Below are positions 18,735-29,703 of a stretch of DNA of 64,000 bases, piece by piece. Source of the stretch: a bacterium (lineage in GTDB: Bacteria > SZUA-79 > Acidulodesulfobacterales > Acidulodesulfobacteraceae); assembly GCA_021845685.1 (NCBI GenBank), contig JAJZVN010000003.1:97081-161080 (forward strand), in the 5' to 3' direction. The notes under the pieces are model-generated. The model saw nothing but the letters and a program-made list of their open reading frames with translations, was not told the origin of the DNA and ran no database searches. Within the stretch, counting starts at the first letter, position 1. Every line of letters begins with the position of its first letter. A program made the position numbers and the translations under genes.

Positions 18735-21176
18735 ATGGAGCAGAAAAATATTATCAATATTAATATAGAAGACGAAATGAGGCAGTCTTATCTTGATTAT
18801 GCTATGAGCGTTATTATAGGAAGAGCGCTGCCTGAAATTAAAGACGGATTAAAGCCTGTTCACAGGAGAATTTTATTTGCTATGAATGAAATAGGCAATG
18901 ACTACAATAAACCGTACAAAAAATCTGCAAGAATAGTCGGAGATGTTATAGGTAAATATCATCCGCACGGAGACTCGGCAGTTTATGACTCTATCGTCAG
19001 AATGGCGCAGGATATTTCATTAAGATATCCATTAGTTGACGGACAAGGCAATTTTGGTTCTATAGACGGAGATCCTCCTGCCGCAATGCGATATACCGAA
19101 ATTAGAATGACTAGACTTTCTTCTTTTATGCTTGACGATATAGACAATGAAACGGTTGATTTTATTCCAAACTATGACGGTTCATTAAAAGAACCCACGG
19201 TTTTGCCCGCTAAATTCCCTAATCTGCTTATTAACGGATCTTCGGGAATTGCGGTAGGCATGGCTTCAAATATACCGCCTCATAATTTAAGCGAAACCAT
19301 TGACGCTTTGCTTTATTTTATGGATAACCCCGATTGTTTAATAAATGATCTTATGGAATTTATGAAAGGACCTGATTTTCCTACTGGCGGCATAGTTTAC
19401 GGCTATTCCGGCATAATAAACTATTTTAATACTGGAAGGGGTATTGTTAAAGTAAGAGCTAAATATCATACCGAAAAAGATAAAATAATTATAACCGAAG
19501 TTCCATATATGGTTAATAAAGCAAAAATACTTGAAAAAATTGCCGAACTTGTCAGAGAAAAGAAAATAGAAGGGATATCCGATCTTCGCGATGAATCGGA
19601 CAGAGAAGGGCTTAGAGTCGTAATTGAACTTAAAAGAGATGTGAACGAAACTATTTTGATGAATAAACTTTTTTCGCATACGCAGCTAGAAGAAACATTC
19701 GGGGTAATTATGCTTGCGATAGTAAACAATCAGCCGAAAGTGCTTAATTTAAAATCAGTGCTTTCATATTTTATTGATTTTAGAAAAGAGGTAGTAGTCA
19801 AAAGAACATTATTTGAATTAAAAAAGGCGCAGGCAAGACTTCATATATTGGAAGCTCTAAGAATAGCGGCTCAAAATATAGATGAAGTTATTGAATTAAT
19901 TAAAATGTCCGCTTCTCCGAAAGAAGCCAAAGCTGCTCTTATTAAAAAATACATCTTTTCGGAAATTCAAGCCCAAGCTATTCTTGATATGAAACTTGAA
20001 AAAATAACCAATCTAGAAAGAGAACAGCTTATAAAAGAATATGAGGAAATATTAAATAAAGTTAATAAATTAAAAGAAATATTAGCTAATGAGAGCCTTA
20101 TTGCAAAAATTATAAAAGACGAGCTTATTTTTATAAAAGAAAAATTCGGAGATGCAAGAAAAACCGAAATAGTTGTTGAAGAAACGGAAGTAAATGAAAT
20201 AGATTTTATCCCTAATGACGAAATGATTGTTATGATGACGGGAAGCGGTTACATAAAAAGAACCAAGCTTGATTCTTTTCAATCTCAGCACAGAGGAGGA
20301 CGCGGACATATAGGCATAAAATCGAAAGAAGATGATTTTGTGACGGATTCTTTTTGCGCAATGGCTCATGACAGTATATTATTTTTAACTAACTTAGGTA
20401 TAGCATATAAACTTAAAGTTTATAATATTCCGGAAACGCAAAAACAGTCAAAAGGCAAACCTATAGTTAATCTTCTTAATTTAAGAGAAAATGAAAAAAT
20501 ATCATTTTTTGTGCCGGCCGAAAACTTTAATGAAGGCTATTCCTTAGTTGTTGCAACAAAAAAAGGACAAATCATAAAAACATCCTTGATTAATTTTGCA
20601 AATGTAAGAAAAGGCGGATTGATAGCCGTAAAACTGAGAGAAGGAGACGAAGTTATAAACGCTAAGATTGTTGATAATTCCTTAAAAGACACATTAATAA
20701 CAATAGCAACAAAATTTGGAAAATCAATCTGCTCTGATATTAACGATTATAGGCTTCTTGCAAGAGGCGCAATGGGCGTAAGAGGAATAAAACTTCTAAA
20801 AGGCGACGAAGTAGTTTCTATGGATATTTTGACTTCAAAAGATGATTTTCTTGTAGGCATTACAGAAAACGGATACGGCAAAAAAACGACTATGACTGAG
20901 TTCCGTAAGCAAAACAGAGGCGGAAGCGGTCTGATAGCCATTAAAACAGGGAACAGAAACGGCAATGTCGTAGCTGTTTTAAAAGTAAAAGAAAATAATG
21001 ATATTATTTTAATAACTTCTTCAGGAAGAATTATAAGAATTAAAGCATCCAATCTTCGCAGCATAGGAAGAAATACAATGGGCGTAAGGCTCATCGGACT
21101 CAGTGAAGGAGAGAAAGTTTCTAATGCTATTGCGGCATTGGCATCCAATGAAGGAGAAGAAGAAACCGCAGATTAA
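18735..21176 (+). CDS. gyrA: DNA gyrase subunit A
   Basis: Breakage-reunion subunit of gyrase. The catalytic tyrosine is Tyr120 in [12 protein letters not shown]. The quinolone-determining region reads [13 protein letters not shown] with the sensitive-type Ser81. The C-terminal beta-pinwheel carries a GyrA box, [10 protein letters not shown] (about 517-526), which separates gyrase from topoisomerase IV ParC. The length of 813 aa is normal. A clear ribosome binding site (GGAGG) lies at about 18719-18723, with the start 12 nt after it. gyrB is not adjacent. Confidence 0.96.
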   Translation: MEQKNIININIEDEMRQSYLDYAMSVIIGRALPEIKDGLKPVHRRILFAMNEIGNDYNKPYKKSARIVGDVIGKYHPHGDSAVYDSIVRMAQDISLRYPLVDGQGNFGSIDGDPPAAMRYTEIRMTRLSSFMLDDIDNETVDFIPNYDGSLKEPTVLPAKFPNLLINGSSGIAVGMASNIPPHNLSETIDALLYFMDNPDCLINDLMEFMKGPDFPTGGIVYGYSGIINYFNTGRGIVKVRAKYHTEKDKIIITEVPYMVNKAKILEKIAELVREKKIEGISDLRDESDREGLRVVIELKRDVNETILMNKLFSHTQLEETFGVIMLAIVNNQPKVLNLKSVLSYFIDFRKEVVVKRTLFELKKAQARLHILEALRIAAQNIDEVIELIKMSASPKEAKAALIKKYIFSEIQAQAILDMKLEKITNLEREQLIKEYEEILNKVNKLKEILANESLIAKIIKDELIFIKEKFGDARKTEIVVEETEVNEIDFIPNDEMIVMMTGSGYIKRTKLDSFQSQHRGGRGHIGIKSKEDDFVTDSFCAMAHDSILFLTNLGIAYKLKVYNIPETQKQSKGKPIVNLLNLRENEKISFFVPAENFNEGYSLVVATKKGQIIKTSLINFANVRKGGLIAVKLREGDEVINAKIVDNSLKDTLITIATKFGKSICSDINDYRLLARGAMGVRGIKLLKGDEVVSMDILTSKDDFLVGITENGYGKKTTMTEFRKQNRGGSGLIAIKTGNRNGNVVAVLKVKENNDIILITSSGRIIRIKASNLRSIGRNTMGVRLIGLSEGEKVSNAIAALASNEGEEETAD

Positions 21177-21242
21177 TATTTAATATATTAACTTTTTAAC
21201 TTTAATCCTTTTATTTTATATAGTTAGTTCTAAATATGCTTT

Positions 21243-22283
21243 ATGGAAAAGAATAATAATGCAGATTTTGTGCCGGGAATTATAGGTGCGGGGAGTTTCG
21301 GGACTGCATTGGCGGTGAATTTTTCCAAATATACGGATAAAGTTTATCTAAAATGCAGGAATCCCGAGTTCGCCAAAAAATTAAAACAATGCAGGCAAAA
21401 CCCTGATTATCTGCCTGGAATAGTTTTAAAAGAAAATATTATTATTGAAGACAGCTTTGAACCTGTTTTTAAAAATACAAATATAATATTTTTAGTTGTT
21501 CCGTCAATAGCTTTAAAAAGTACTCTTGAAGAAATTAAACGATATGATGCACAATTTAATTTTAACGATTATATCTTTATTAATACCGCAAAAGGAGTAG
21601 GACTTGATACTTTAGAGATGTCGCATAAAGTATTTTCTGATGTTTTTGGAAAGCGAATGCTTGAAAGATATGCCATGTTAAGCGGACCAAGTTTTGCGGC
21701 AGAGGTAGCAGTCGGTCTTCCTACGGCGGTTTGCATAGCTTCTTTTAATAATTCTGTACTTACAGGCGTTAAAGAATTTTTTAAAAATAATCAAAATTTC
21801 CGTATATATACTTTAAATGATGTAATAGGTTTAGAACTCGGCGGAGCGCTTAAAAATATTATAGCGATTGCATCGGGTATATCGGACGGGTTAAAATTAG
21901 GCTATAATGCAAGATCTGCTTTATTAACCCGCGGCATTGCGGAGATTACCAGGTTCGGTGAAGCTATGGGCGCCGACAGGCAAACTTTTGCCGGTTTATC
22001 AGGGATAGGAGATTTAATTTTAACTTCTACATCCGATTTAAGCAGAAATAAGACGGTAGGATTAAAGATTGCACAGGGAATGAGTCTTAATTCAATAGTA
22101 AACGGTATGAAAATGATTGCCGAAGGAGTTACGACTACTAAATCGGTACATATATTGGCAAAACAAAAAAATATTTATATGCCTATAACCGAAATTGTCT
22201 ATTTAGTGCTTTATGAAGGTTTAAAGTTGCAAGATGCTATAAAAATGCTCATTCAAAGAGATATAAAAAATGAATTTGATTAA
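21243..22283 (+). CDS. gpsA: Glycerol-3-phosphate dehydrogenase [NAD(P)+]
   Basis: Makes sn-glycerol 3-phosphate from dihydroxyacetone phosphate for phospholipid synthesis. The N-terminal motif is IIGAGSFGTALAV. The catalytic lysine region is LGGALKNIIAIASGISDGL, and GLSGIGDLILTSTS is a family signature. The length of 346 aa is normal. The start has no obvious ribosome binding site. The gene lies 66 nt after gyrA. Confidence 0.95.
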   Translation: MEKNNNADFVPGIIGAGSFGTALAVNFSKYTDKVYLKCRNPEFAKKLKQCRQNPDYLPGIVLKENIIIEDSFEPVFKNTNIIFLVVPSIALKSTLEEIKRYDAQFNFNDYIFINTAKGVGLDTLEMSHKVFSDVFGKRMLERYAMLSGPSFAAEVAVGLPTAVCIASFNNSVLTGVKEFFKNNQNFRIYTLNDVIGLELGGALKNIIAIASGISDGLKLGYNARSALLTRGIAEITRFGEAMGADRQTFAGLSGIGDLILTSTSDLSRNKTVGLKIAQGMSLNSIVNGMKMIAEGVTTTKSVHILAKQKNIYMPITEIVYLVLYEGLKLQDAIKMLIQRDIKNEFD

Positions 22284-22413
22284 TTAAAAAATTTTAAACA
22301 AATAATAATTTTTTTATCAATTTTATTTATGTTTATTTATGCAATTTTATACAAACAAAATATATAAATATAAAAAGTAAAAAAATTTAATTAATAAACA
22401 GAGGTAAGTTATT

Positions 22414-22842
22414 ATGCCAAACACAATGGAAATCAAACTTAAACATATAAAAAATTTGCGATTTGAGGGATACTCTTCATCTAATCCTGATTATAAAATC
22501 ATTTTAGACACATCAAAAGAAGTAGGCGGAAATGATGAAGGCGTAAAACCTACAGAACTGCTTCTTATCGGCTTAGCAGGGTGCAGTTCTATGGATATTA
22601 TTTCAATTCTAAACAAAAAAAAACAGATAATTGAATCTTACGATGTAATCGTCAAAGGACAGAGAGCGGCATCGCACCCCATGGTTTTTACCAAAATTAA
22701 CATTATATATAATTTTAAAGGGGTTAACATAGACGAAGATGCAATTAAAAGAGCAATTTCGCTTTCAAAAGATAAATACTGCAGTGTTTGGGCAATGCTT
22801 CAAAAAGCTGCCGATATAGAATATTCGTATAATATTGTGTAA
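22414..22842 (+). CDS. OsmC/Ohr family peroxiredoxin-like protein
   Basis: Small dimeric thiol protein of the OsmC superfamily, which reduces organic hydroperoxides. Both conserved cysteines are visible: one in GLAGCSSMDIISIL (about residue 56) and one in KDKYCSVWAML (about residue 127). The length of 142 aa is typical. The start follows AGAGGTAAGTT. The exact branch (OsmC, Ohr or YhfA-like) cannot be fixed. The sequence looks closest to the YhfA-like OsmC group. Confidence 0.88.
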   Translation: MPNTMEIKLKHIKNLRFEGYSSSNPDYKIILDTSKEVGGNDEGVKPTELLLIGLAGCSSMDIISILNKKKQIIESYDVIVKGQRAASHPMVFTKINIIYNFKGVNIDEDAIKRAISLSKDKYCSVWAMLQKAADIEYSYNIV

Positions 22843-22893
22843 TATAAATTTAATATTAATAATTTAATAATTTAATAAAAAAGGCGAATATAA

Positions 22894-23460
22894 ATGGAAT
22901 TCAATTTAACTGAGAATGAGAAAAAACTGTTAATAAAAATTGCCAGAAAATCTATTGAAGATTCTTTGAGCGGAAAAAAAGATAATTATTTAAATTCCGA
23001 GGAGCTTGCAGGCTCTTTGACAGATAACTTAAAGAAAAAAGCGGGCGTATTTGTAACTTTAAAGACAAACGGTGAACAATTAAGAGGATGCATAGGAAAC
23101 TTTGTTTCAAATGTACCCATTTATACTAATATATATAAAATGGCATACGAAGCGGCATTTAACGACCCAAGATTCAGACCCCTTGATTCTTTGGAAATTA
23201 ATAATATTAGTATAGAAATATCGGTTTTAAGTCCTTTGGAAAAAATTAGCAGTTTTGATGAAATAATAATAGGAAAACATGGCTTGTATATAATGAAAGG
23301 ACCATATCATGGTGTTTTACTGCCTCAAGTGGCAACCGAATATCATATGAATAAAACACAATTTTTGGAAGCAGTATCTCAAAAAGCAGGGCTGCCTAAC
23401 GATGCCTATAAAGAAAATGCGGATATTTATATATTTTCGGCGGAAATTTTCAGTGAATAG
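22894..23460 (+). CDS. amrA: AMMECR1-domain protein (AmmeMemoRadiSam protein A)
   Basis: A single AMMECR1 domain of 188 aa. The family signature LRGCIG is at about residues 63-68, followed by AYEAAFNDPRF and a PxxxxE-rich core. In many bacteria such proteins occur with a Memo-like protein and a radical-SAM enzyme, but neither partner is adjacent here. The biochemical function of the family is not established. It sits 51 nt after the OsmC gene and may be cotranscribed with it. Confidence 0.9.
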   Translation: MEFNLTENEKKLLIKIARKSIEDSLSGKKDNYLNSEELAGSLTDNLKKKAGVFVTLKTNGEQLRGCIGNFVSNVPIYTNIYKMAYEAAFNDPRFRPLDSLEINNISIEISVLSPLEKISSFDEIIIGKHGLYIMKGPYHGVLLPQVATEYHMNKTQFLEAVSQKAGLPNDAYKENADIYIFSAEIFSE

Positions 23461-23470
23461 GATTAAAGTT

Positions 23471-23559
23471 GAATGAAATGCGGTAATGACATTGAGGGAT
23501 TTTAAAAGTTTGCCAGTCATATGCAGTTATTCCGAAGGAAGCAGGAATCTAATATTCAT
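23471..23559. repeat. Decayed copy of the 43290-43450 repeat element
   Basis: This gap between amrA and sirC contains GGTAATGACATTGAGGG and GCAGGAATCTAATATTCAT. These line up with the inner arms of the MITE/BIME-like element at 43290-43450, and TTGAGGGATTTTAAAAGTT is shared with 31219-31282. The palindromes have lost symmetry, so this is an old copy. Confidence 0.6.
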
Positions 23560-23660
23560 TTAATTGCGATATATTTGACAATCCTAACGGCAAATTTGAA
23601 ATATTATAATGAACCTATAATACATTAATGTATTAATAAAAAACATATTACAATTATTTT

Positions 23661-24308
23661 ATGAAATATTATCCGATCGGTTTAAATATTTTTGATAAAA
23701 AAGTGCTTGTCGTCGGAGGAGGTAATGTCGCATCAAGAAAAATAGAGCGGCTTATTGAAAAAGGTGCTGAAATTACCGTTATTTCTCCTGAAATCATAAG
23801 TGATATTGACACCATAGCAAAAAAATCAAAAATTAAATGGGTTAAAAGAATATATGAAATTGGTGACGAAGAAGGTTTTTTCGCAGTTTTTTGCGCTATT
23901 TCGCCTACCGATGAAAATACAAAAACGGAAGAAGAGCTATATAAAAGATGCATTCAAAAAAATATTTTAATAAATGTGGCTGACAAACCGGATTTATGCA
24001 CGTTTACGCTTCCTGCCTTAGTATCAAGAGGAGAATTTGACATTGCAATATTTACAGGAGGATTCAGCCCTTTGTTTGCAAGAAAGATAAGGGAAGGTTT
24101 AGAAAAAATATACGGAGAAGAATATACTGTTTTTGTAAAAATTTTAGGTTTAGTAAGAAAAGAAGTAAAAAAGAAAAATTTACCGCAAAAAAAAAATCAA
24201 GAAATATTTGACAGACTTCTTTCTTCGGAACTTTTTGAATTAGTGAAGGAAAAAAAATATAATGATATCAGTTTATTTTTAAGCAATTTTCTTGAGGAAG
24301 TCTGTTAA
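23661..24308 (+). CDS. sirC: Precorrin-2 dehydrogenase / sirohydrochlorin ferrochelatase
   Basis: NAD-dependent oxidation of precorrin-2 to sirohydrochlorin, possibly with iron insertion to give siroheme. The 215-aa protein has the Rossmann motif VLVVGGGNVASRKIERLIEKG (residues 16 onward) and the conserved NVADKPDLCTFTLPA with an active-site Asp. It corresponds to the N-terminal part of CysG without the methyltransferase, which is encoded at 28077. It begins the heme cluster and overlaps hemX by one base (TAATG). Confidence 0.92.
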   Translation: MKYYPIGLNIFDKKVLVVGGGNVASRKIERLIEKGAEITVISPEIISDIDTIAKKSKIKWVKRIYEIGDEEGFFAVFCAISPTDENTKTEEELYKRCIQKNILINVADKPDLCTFTLPALVSRGEFDIAIFTGGFSPLFARKIREGLEKIYGEEYTVFVKILGLVRKEVKKKNLPQKKNQEIFDRLLSSELFELVKEKKYNDISLFLSNFLEEVC

Positions 24309-25192
24309 TGATTTTTAAAAATTATTATTTTATCCCGCTTGCATTATATGTTTTATCTTATGCGGTTCTTTATTTCAAAAAAGATAATCCGTATAAATCT
24401 TTTATTTTTTTTATATATTCGGCTTTTATTATCCAGAGCGCAATTATTTTTATAGGTTTAGATAAATATCATTTTACTATGATTATACCGATTGACCTGA
24501 TGATTTTTCTTAATTCATGGATACTTATGCTTATCATTATTCTTTTTGAACTTTTATATAAAGCAAAATATATTGTTATTTATGCGACTCCTTTAGTCAT
24601 TGCAGGATTACTGATATCATATTTTGCTCCTTCCGCAGATATTACCGCTATATTAAGAGTAGATTCATGGCTTTTGATAGCGCATATTGTTCTTATATTA
24701 GCCGGCGATTCACTGTTCACGCTTGCATTTATTTTATCTTTAATATATATTTTTCAGGAAAGAAAGCTAAAACTTAAAAAAAATTTAAAAATCGTCAATA
24801 ATAGCAATAATAAAAGCAGCAATACTAAAGCCGGATTATTTAATCTTCGCAAAAATTTTAATTATTTTAATTTAGGGAACGGATATAACTTAGAATTATT
24901 GGATAATATGAATTATCAATGTTTAAAATTGGGATTTCCCGCCTTAACCGCGGGCATTGTTATAGGCATATATCTTTCAAGTGCTTTGTTTAAGTCTATG
25001 TCGTCCGTTAAACCTATTGAAATTATTTCATTTATTACCTGGCTTATATATGCATTTTTATTGCATGAACGCGTTGCAAAAGGTTTAAGAGGCAATAAAG
25101 CAGCTTTGCTAAGCATAGCAGGTTTTATTATGATTTTATTAGCAGTAGGTTTTTCTTTTTATCTGTTTCCGGAGTTTCATGGTTTTAAATAG
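24308..25192 (+). CDS. hemX: HemX/CcsA-family membrane protein
   Basis: Integral membrane protein of the cytochrome c assembly (CcsA/CcmC/HemX) family with about eight hydrophobic segments. The family core is at LLIAHIVLILAGDSLFTLAF (about residues 117-137). It is placed between sirC and hemA, the usual position of hemX, whose product in Bacillus affects HemA abundance. A short Asn/Lys-rich loop (about 160-185) is extra. A direct role in heme handling is inferred from family and position. Confidence 0.8.
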   Translation: MIFKNYYFIPLALYVLSYAVLYFKKDNPYKSFIFFIYSAFIIQSAIIFIGLDKYHFTMIIPIDLMIFLNSWILMLIIILFELLYKAKYIVIYATPLVIAGLLISYFAPSADITAILRVDSWLLIAHIVLILAGDSLFTLAFILSLIYIFQERKLKLKKNLKIVNNSNNKSSNTKAGLFNLRKNFNYFNLGNGYNLELLDNMNYQCLKLGFPALTAGIVIGIYLSSALFKSMSSVKPIEIISFITWLIYAFLLHERVAKGLRGNKAALLSIAGFIMILLAVGFSFYLFPEFHGFK

Positions 25193-25378
25193 ACTGTAAA
25201 TTAAGCAGGATTAAGTTAATTTGTAATAAATTAAAATAAAAAAATAGTTGCATTAAATATTTATATAAATTAATAAATTAAAGCATAATAAAAATAAAAA
25301 AACTAAAAAATTCTAAACATATAAAATTGTTTAAATAAATATAACATTATTTATAATAGTATCTTATAATAAATTAAA

Positions 25379-26848
25379 ATGGAAATTATTATTACAGGTT
25401 TAAACCATAAATCGTCAGATATATTTCATAGAGAAGAAGTGTCTAAGAAAATTCTCACAAAAGAATTAAGGAGTAAATTTATTTTTGATATTAAACAATT
25501 GTTTAATGAAGAAATAGGAAAACAGCTAATTCAAGAATCGGCGATAATTTCTACATGCAATAGAGCTGAATTTATATTTGCAGTATCAGGCAGTTCTAAC
25601 AACAGTAATAAAAATACTGATTATGCCATAATTATAAAAAATATTATACTTAGGTATTTATTCGGTAATAATTTTGAGAATGAAGAATTGCAGAGTATGT
25701 TTTATATATATAAAAATTTTGAAGCAGTACGGCATTTTTTTATCGTTACATCAAGTTTAGATTCCATGATAATAGGCGAACCGCAAATTTTAGGCCAGAT
25801 AAAAGAGTCATATAACGAAGCCTGCGAATTTAAAAATACAGGCTTAATTTTAAATAAGCTTTTTCATAAAGCTTTTTACTGCGCTAAAAGGGTAAGGACA
25901 GAGACAAAAATAGCAGCTGCGCCGGTTTCAATAAGTTATGCGGCGGTAGAACTTGCCAAAAAAATATTTAACGATATAAGCAATAAAAAGGTTTTACTGC
26001 TTGGAACGGGAGAGATGGGGAAAATTGCAGCTAAACATTTCATAAAACAAGGAGTTAGCGAAATATTTATTACAAACAGGACAAAAGAAAAAGCCGTTAA
26101 ACTTGCGGAAGAACTTGACGGATATGATTCTAAAACAATTATTGACTTTAACGAATATTATAAAATATTAACGGTAGCCGATATAGTATTATGTTCTACC
26201 GGTGCGGAAACGTATGTCATAAAGTACGAAGATATTCAGCCTATTATTAAAATGCGAAAACAAAAACCTATTTTTTTAATAGATATATCGGTTCCGCGCA
26301 ATATTGACCCTGAAATAAATAAAATTTCCAATGTATATCTTTTTGATATTGACGATATCGGCAAAATTATTGAAAATAATCTTGATGTAAGACAACAGGA
26401 GGCAGATTTTGCGGAAAAGATAACAGAAGAAGAAGCAAAAGACTTCATGGACTGGAAAAATTCTCTTAACGCCGTTCCGATAATTGTAAATCTAAGAAGC
26501 AAAGTCAATGATATTCTTTTTACCGAATTGCGCAAATATATTAACAATAAAGATGAAAATATAGAAGCAATAGCAAATTCTATTACAAATAAAATTCTTC
26601 ACGAGCCTATTACTAAAATTAAAAGATCGGAGATTGATTTCAACGGTTTAAATCTTATGGAAGCCGTCAAAATACTTTTTGATTTAGATTTAAATATTGG
26701 CAGTGTATCTAAGGAAAACAAAGAAACTAAAAAAGAAATATTGAACTGCGGAGATTATAGTAATGACAGCAGCGACAGTAACAATAACAACGAAAAAAAT
26801 GATTATTATAATAATAAAATTATTCAATTAAATAATAAAAAAAGTTAA
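25379..26848 (+). CDS. hemA: Glutamyl-tRNA reductase
   Basis: First committed enzyme of C5-pathway tetrapyrrole synthesis: reduces glutamyl-tRNA to glutamate-1-semialdehyde. The catalytic cysteine is Cys60 in ISTCNRAEF (Ala replaces the common Thr). SSLDSMIIGEPQILGQIK and the NADPH motif LLLGTGEMGKIAAKHF are visible. The length of 489 aa includes an Asn/Lys-rich tail of about 45 residues. The partner aminomutase hemL is not in the window. Confidence 0.96.
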   Translation: MEIIITGLNHKSSDIFHREEVSKKILTKELRSKFIFDIKQLFNEEIGKQLIQESAIISTCNRAEFIFAVSGSSNNSNKNTDYAIIIKNIILRYLFGNNFENEELQSMFYIYKNFEAVRHFFIVTSSLDSMIIGEPQILGQIKESYNEACEFKNTGLILNKLFHKAFYCAKRVRTETKIAAAPVSISYAAVELAKKIFNDISNKKVLLLGTGEMGKIAAKHFIKQGVSEIFITNRTKEKAVKLAEELDGYDSKTIIDFNEYYKILTVADIVLCSTGAETYVIKYEDIQPIIKMRKQKPIFLIDISVPRNIDPEINKISNVYLFDIDDIGKIIENNLDVRQQEADFAEKITEEEAKDFMDWKNSLNAVPIIVNLRSKVNDILFTELRKYINNKDENIEAIANSITNKILHEPITKIKRSEIDFNGLNLMEAVKILFDLDLNIGSVSKENKETKKEILNCGDYSNDSSDSNNNNEKNDYYNNKIIQLNNKKS

Positions 26849-26892
26849 ATGAAATAACAAAACAATCAATAATAAAGTAAAATAATAAAATT

Positions 26893-27975
26893 ATGCAATT
26901 AAAAAATAGTAAGTATATCGTAAAATTGGGCACGCGCGGCAGCAAACTTGCACTTTATCAGGCGAATACCGTTAAAGACAAACTTTTAAATGTTTTTAAA
27001 GAACAAAATATAGACGCTGATGTAGAAATTATCACGATTAAAACATCCGGCGATAAAATTATGCATGCTTCCCTGAGCTCTTTCGGCGGTAAAGGTTTAT
27101 TCGTAAAAGAAATTGAAGAAGCTTTGCTTGCAGGCGAAATAGATATTGCAGTTCACAGTTTAAAAGACGTGCCTCAGGTTATACCCGATGAATTGACGAT
27201 AGGATGCGTACTAAAAAGAGACGATCCCCGAGATTGTATAATATTAAAAAATGAATCCGCAATAGACCAACTTAGCGGTAAAACAGCCCGCATAAATTTA
27301 AATTTAGAGCTTGCAAACAATCATATAAATAATAATAATATAGATACAAAAAAAAACGTGGCTTCATTTGTTGATGTCGTCAGTTTGCTTAAGCCTCATT
27401 CAATAATCGGGACATCAAGCTTAAGACGAAGAATTCTTATGCAGAGACTAAGAGATGACTTAATTTTTGAGCCGTTAAGAGGTAATATTGACACAAGAAT
27501 TCAAAAAGTGAAAAATGGTTTTTTTGATGCAATTATACTTTCATCAAGCGGATTGATAAGATTAGGTCTTGAGCATTTGATTGATTTCTATCTTGACCCG
27601 TTTGTTTTTATCCCCCAATGCGGACAGGGTGTGATAGCAATTGAATTTGCAAAAGAAAATCAAGGTTTAGGCGCAATTTTGCAATTTATTAACGATGAAA
27701 ACACCTTTGTTTCAACTTATGCCGAGAGGCAGTTTATTAAAATATTAGATTGCGGGTGTGCTTCGCCTGTCGGCGTTTATTCATATTTTGATGCCGATAG
27801 TAGCCTTAATAATGAAATTGAAATAAATATTAAAGGATTTGTTTCTAATATTGACGGGCAATATTTAGAAGAACAAATTAAAGGAAGTAAATCGGAATAT
27901 AAAGAATTAGGCAAAAAACTCGCTCAAATTATTATAGAAAAAGGCGGTGCGGAAATTTTATCTAAAAATAAATAA
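26893..27975 (+). CDS. hemC: Hydroxymethylbilane synthase (porphobilinogen deaminase)
   Basis: Polymerises four porphobilinogens into hydroxymethylbilane. Motifs: LGTRGSKLALYQAN, GKGLFVKEIEEALL, VHSLKDVP, and IGTSSLRRR. The dipyrromethane cofactor cysteine is in DCGCASPVG (about residue 288). A short Asn-rich insert lies at about 135-158. It starts 44 nt after hemA. HemB, which supplies the substrate, is not in the window. Confidence 0.96.
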   Translation: MQLKNSKYIVKLGTRGSKLALYQANTVKDKLLNVFKEQNIDADVEIITIKTSGDKIMHASLSSFGGKGLFVKEIEEALLAGEIDIAVHSLKDVPQVIPDELTIGCVLKRDDPRDCIILKNESAIDQLSGKTARINLNLELANNHINNNNIDTKKNVASFVDVVSLLKPHSIIGTSSLRRRILMQRLRDDLIFEPLRGNIDTRIQKVKNGFFDAIILSSSGLIRLGLEHLIDFYLDPFVFIPQCGQGVIAIEFAKENQGLGAILQFINDENTFVSTYAERQFIKILDCGCASPVGVYSYFDADSSLNNEIEINIKGFVSNIDGQYLEEQIKGSKSEYKELGKKLAQIIIEKGGAEILSKNK

Positions 27976-28076
27976 AAATAACGAAAATAATAATAAAAAA
28001 CGTAACAGCATAGGAACATAAACTGCAATAAAAATAATAAAATAACGAATATGATCAATATAAGGAAAAATTTTAT

Positions 28077-29675
28077 ATGAATAAACCTTTAGTTTATCTT
28101 ACTGGGGCAGGGCCGGGTGACCCCGAACTTTTAACTTTGAAAGCAAAAAGAGTTATAGGCGAAGCAGATGTTATAGTTTATGATAGTCTTATTTCTAACG
28201 ACCTTTTAAAATATGCGCGAAAAGACTGTGAAATAATATATGCGGGCAAGCGGTCTTCAAATCATACGCTTCCCCAGTATTCTATAAACGAATTGCTGGC
28301 GCAAAAAGCAAAAGAAAATAAAACAGTCGTAAGACTTAAAGGAGGAGACCCCTTTTTATACGGAAGAGGCGGGGAAGAAGCCGAAAAATTATATGAAGAA
28401 GGAATAGACTTTGAAATAATACCCGGCATTTCGTCTTCTTTTGCCGTTCCTGCCTATGCAGGCATTCCTTTAACACACAGAGATTATTCTTCAACGGTTG
28501 CCATAGTCACGGGACACGAAGGAGAACATAAAGAAGAAACTAGTATAAACTGGGATAGAATAACGGGAGCTTCTACTATTGTTGTTTTAATGGGATATAA
28601 AAATCTTGCCAATATTATTAATGAAATGGTAAATGCGGGAAAAAACGAAAATACTCCCGCTGCCGTTATTCAGGAAGGAACAACCGCAAATCAAAAAGTT
28701 GCCGTCGGAACACTAAAAACTATTGAAGAAGAAGTGCGCAGCAAAGGTTTAAGAAGTCCTCTGATATTAATCGTAGGAGATGTAGTCCGCTTACGGCAAA
28801 AGATAAAATGGTTTGAGAAAAGACCGTTAAGCGGCGTTAAAGCGCTAATAACCCGTTCTACAGGAAAATCTTCCATGTTGTCCGCCGATTTAAAAAGATG
28901 CGGTGCAGAAACAATAGAACTCCCTTTGATTGAAATAATAAAAAAAAGCGGAAATATTGACGAAGCCGCAATTTTTAAGTCAATAGAAGAAATTAATTAT
29001 TATGATTTCTTAATTTTTACAAGCGCAAATGCCGTAGAAGGATATTTTGAAAGAATATTTTCACAAAATAAGGATTTAAGAATATTAAGCAATTGTAAAA
29101 TTATTTCAGTAGGTTCTGCAACATCCGCAGAATTAAAAAAATACGGTATTATAGCCGATATTTCCCCTTCGTCGCCTGAAATATTTTCTCAGGGGGGGAT
29201 TATAAAAGAATTAGAATTTTTAAACAATAAAATAAATATTAAAGGAAAAAAATTTCTATTTCCGCAGGCTTTGAAAATAAATAACGAATTGCCTGAATAC
29301 ATTGTTTCTAACGGAGCTGTCTTAAATAATCTTCCTGTGTACGAAACTGTTTTGCCTCTAGAATCTATAGAGAAGACAAAAAATTTATTTAAAAATTTTA
29401 ATGCAGAAAATCCTCCCGTAAATCTTATAACGTTTACAAGCTATTCAACAGTTGAAAATTTTATAAAATGTATTGAAACGGCTCAGAAAGGTTTATTGGA
29501 TAAAATACTTAAATCTAATTCGGATGGTTCAGCAGGCATTCATTTTGCCTCGATAGGAAAGAAGACAGCCGAATATGCTTTCAGGTTTGGTATAAAATCT
29601 GATATAATATCTAAAGATGTGAATATTAATTCTTTTGCTGAAGGAATAGTAAGTTTTTATAGTGAAAAATTTTAA
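28077..29675 (+). CDS. cobA-hemD: Fused uroporphyrinogen-III C-methyltransferase / uroporphyrinogen-III synthase
   Basis: Two enzymes in one 532-aa chain. Residues 1-245 are the SAM-dependent methyltransferase (YLTGAGPGDPELLTLKA, RLKGGDPFLYGRGGEEAE, PGISSSFAVPAYAGIPLTHR) that makes precorrin-2. Residues about 258-532 are HemD (ALITRSTGKSSML, FTSANAVEGYF, and TFTSYSTVENF near 455), which cyclises hydroxymethylbilane to uroporphyrinogen III. The order HemC, CobA-HemD and SirC gives a complete path from porphobilinogen to sirohydrochlorin or siroheme. Confidence 0.95.
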   Translation: MNKPLVYLTGAGPGDPELLTLKAKRVIGEADVIVYDSLISNDLLKYARKDCEIIYAGKRSSNHTLPQYSINELLAQKAKENKTVVRLKGGDPFLYGRGGEEAEKLYEEGIDFEIIPGISSSFAVPAYAGIPLTHRDYSSTVAIVTGHEGEHKEETSINWDRITGASTIVVLMGYKNLANIINEMVNAGKNENTPAAVIQEGTTANQKVAVGTLKTIEEEVRSKGLRSPLILIVGDVVRLRQKIKWFEKRPLSGVKALITRSTGKSSMLSADLKRCGAETIELPLIEIIKKSGNIDEAAIFKSIEEINYYDFLIFTSANAVEGYFERIFSQNKDLRILSNCKIISVGSATSAELKKYGIIADISPSSPEIFSQGGIIKELEFLNNKINIKGKKFLFPQALKINNELPEYIVSNGAVLNNLPVYETVLPLESIEKTKNLFKNFNAENPPVNLITFTSYSTVENFIKCIETAQKGLLDKILKSNSDGSAGIHFASIGKKTAEYAFRFGIKSDIISKDVNINSFAEGIVSFYSEKF

Positions 29676-29703
29676 CCCGACTTCACCATAATTAACAGCA
29701 GCA

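Noticed and set aside
20747..21148. Long antisense frames within gyrA, topA and the fumarase genes
   Set aside because: They lie wholly opposite conserved coding sequence and show no family motifs; they are shadows.
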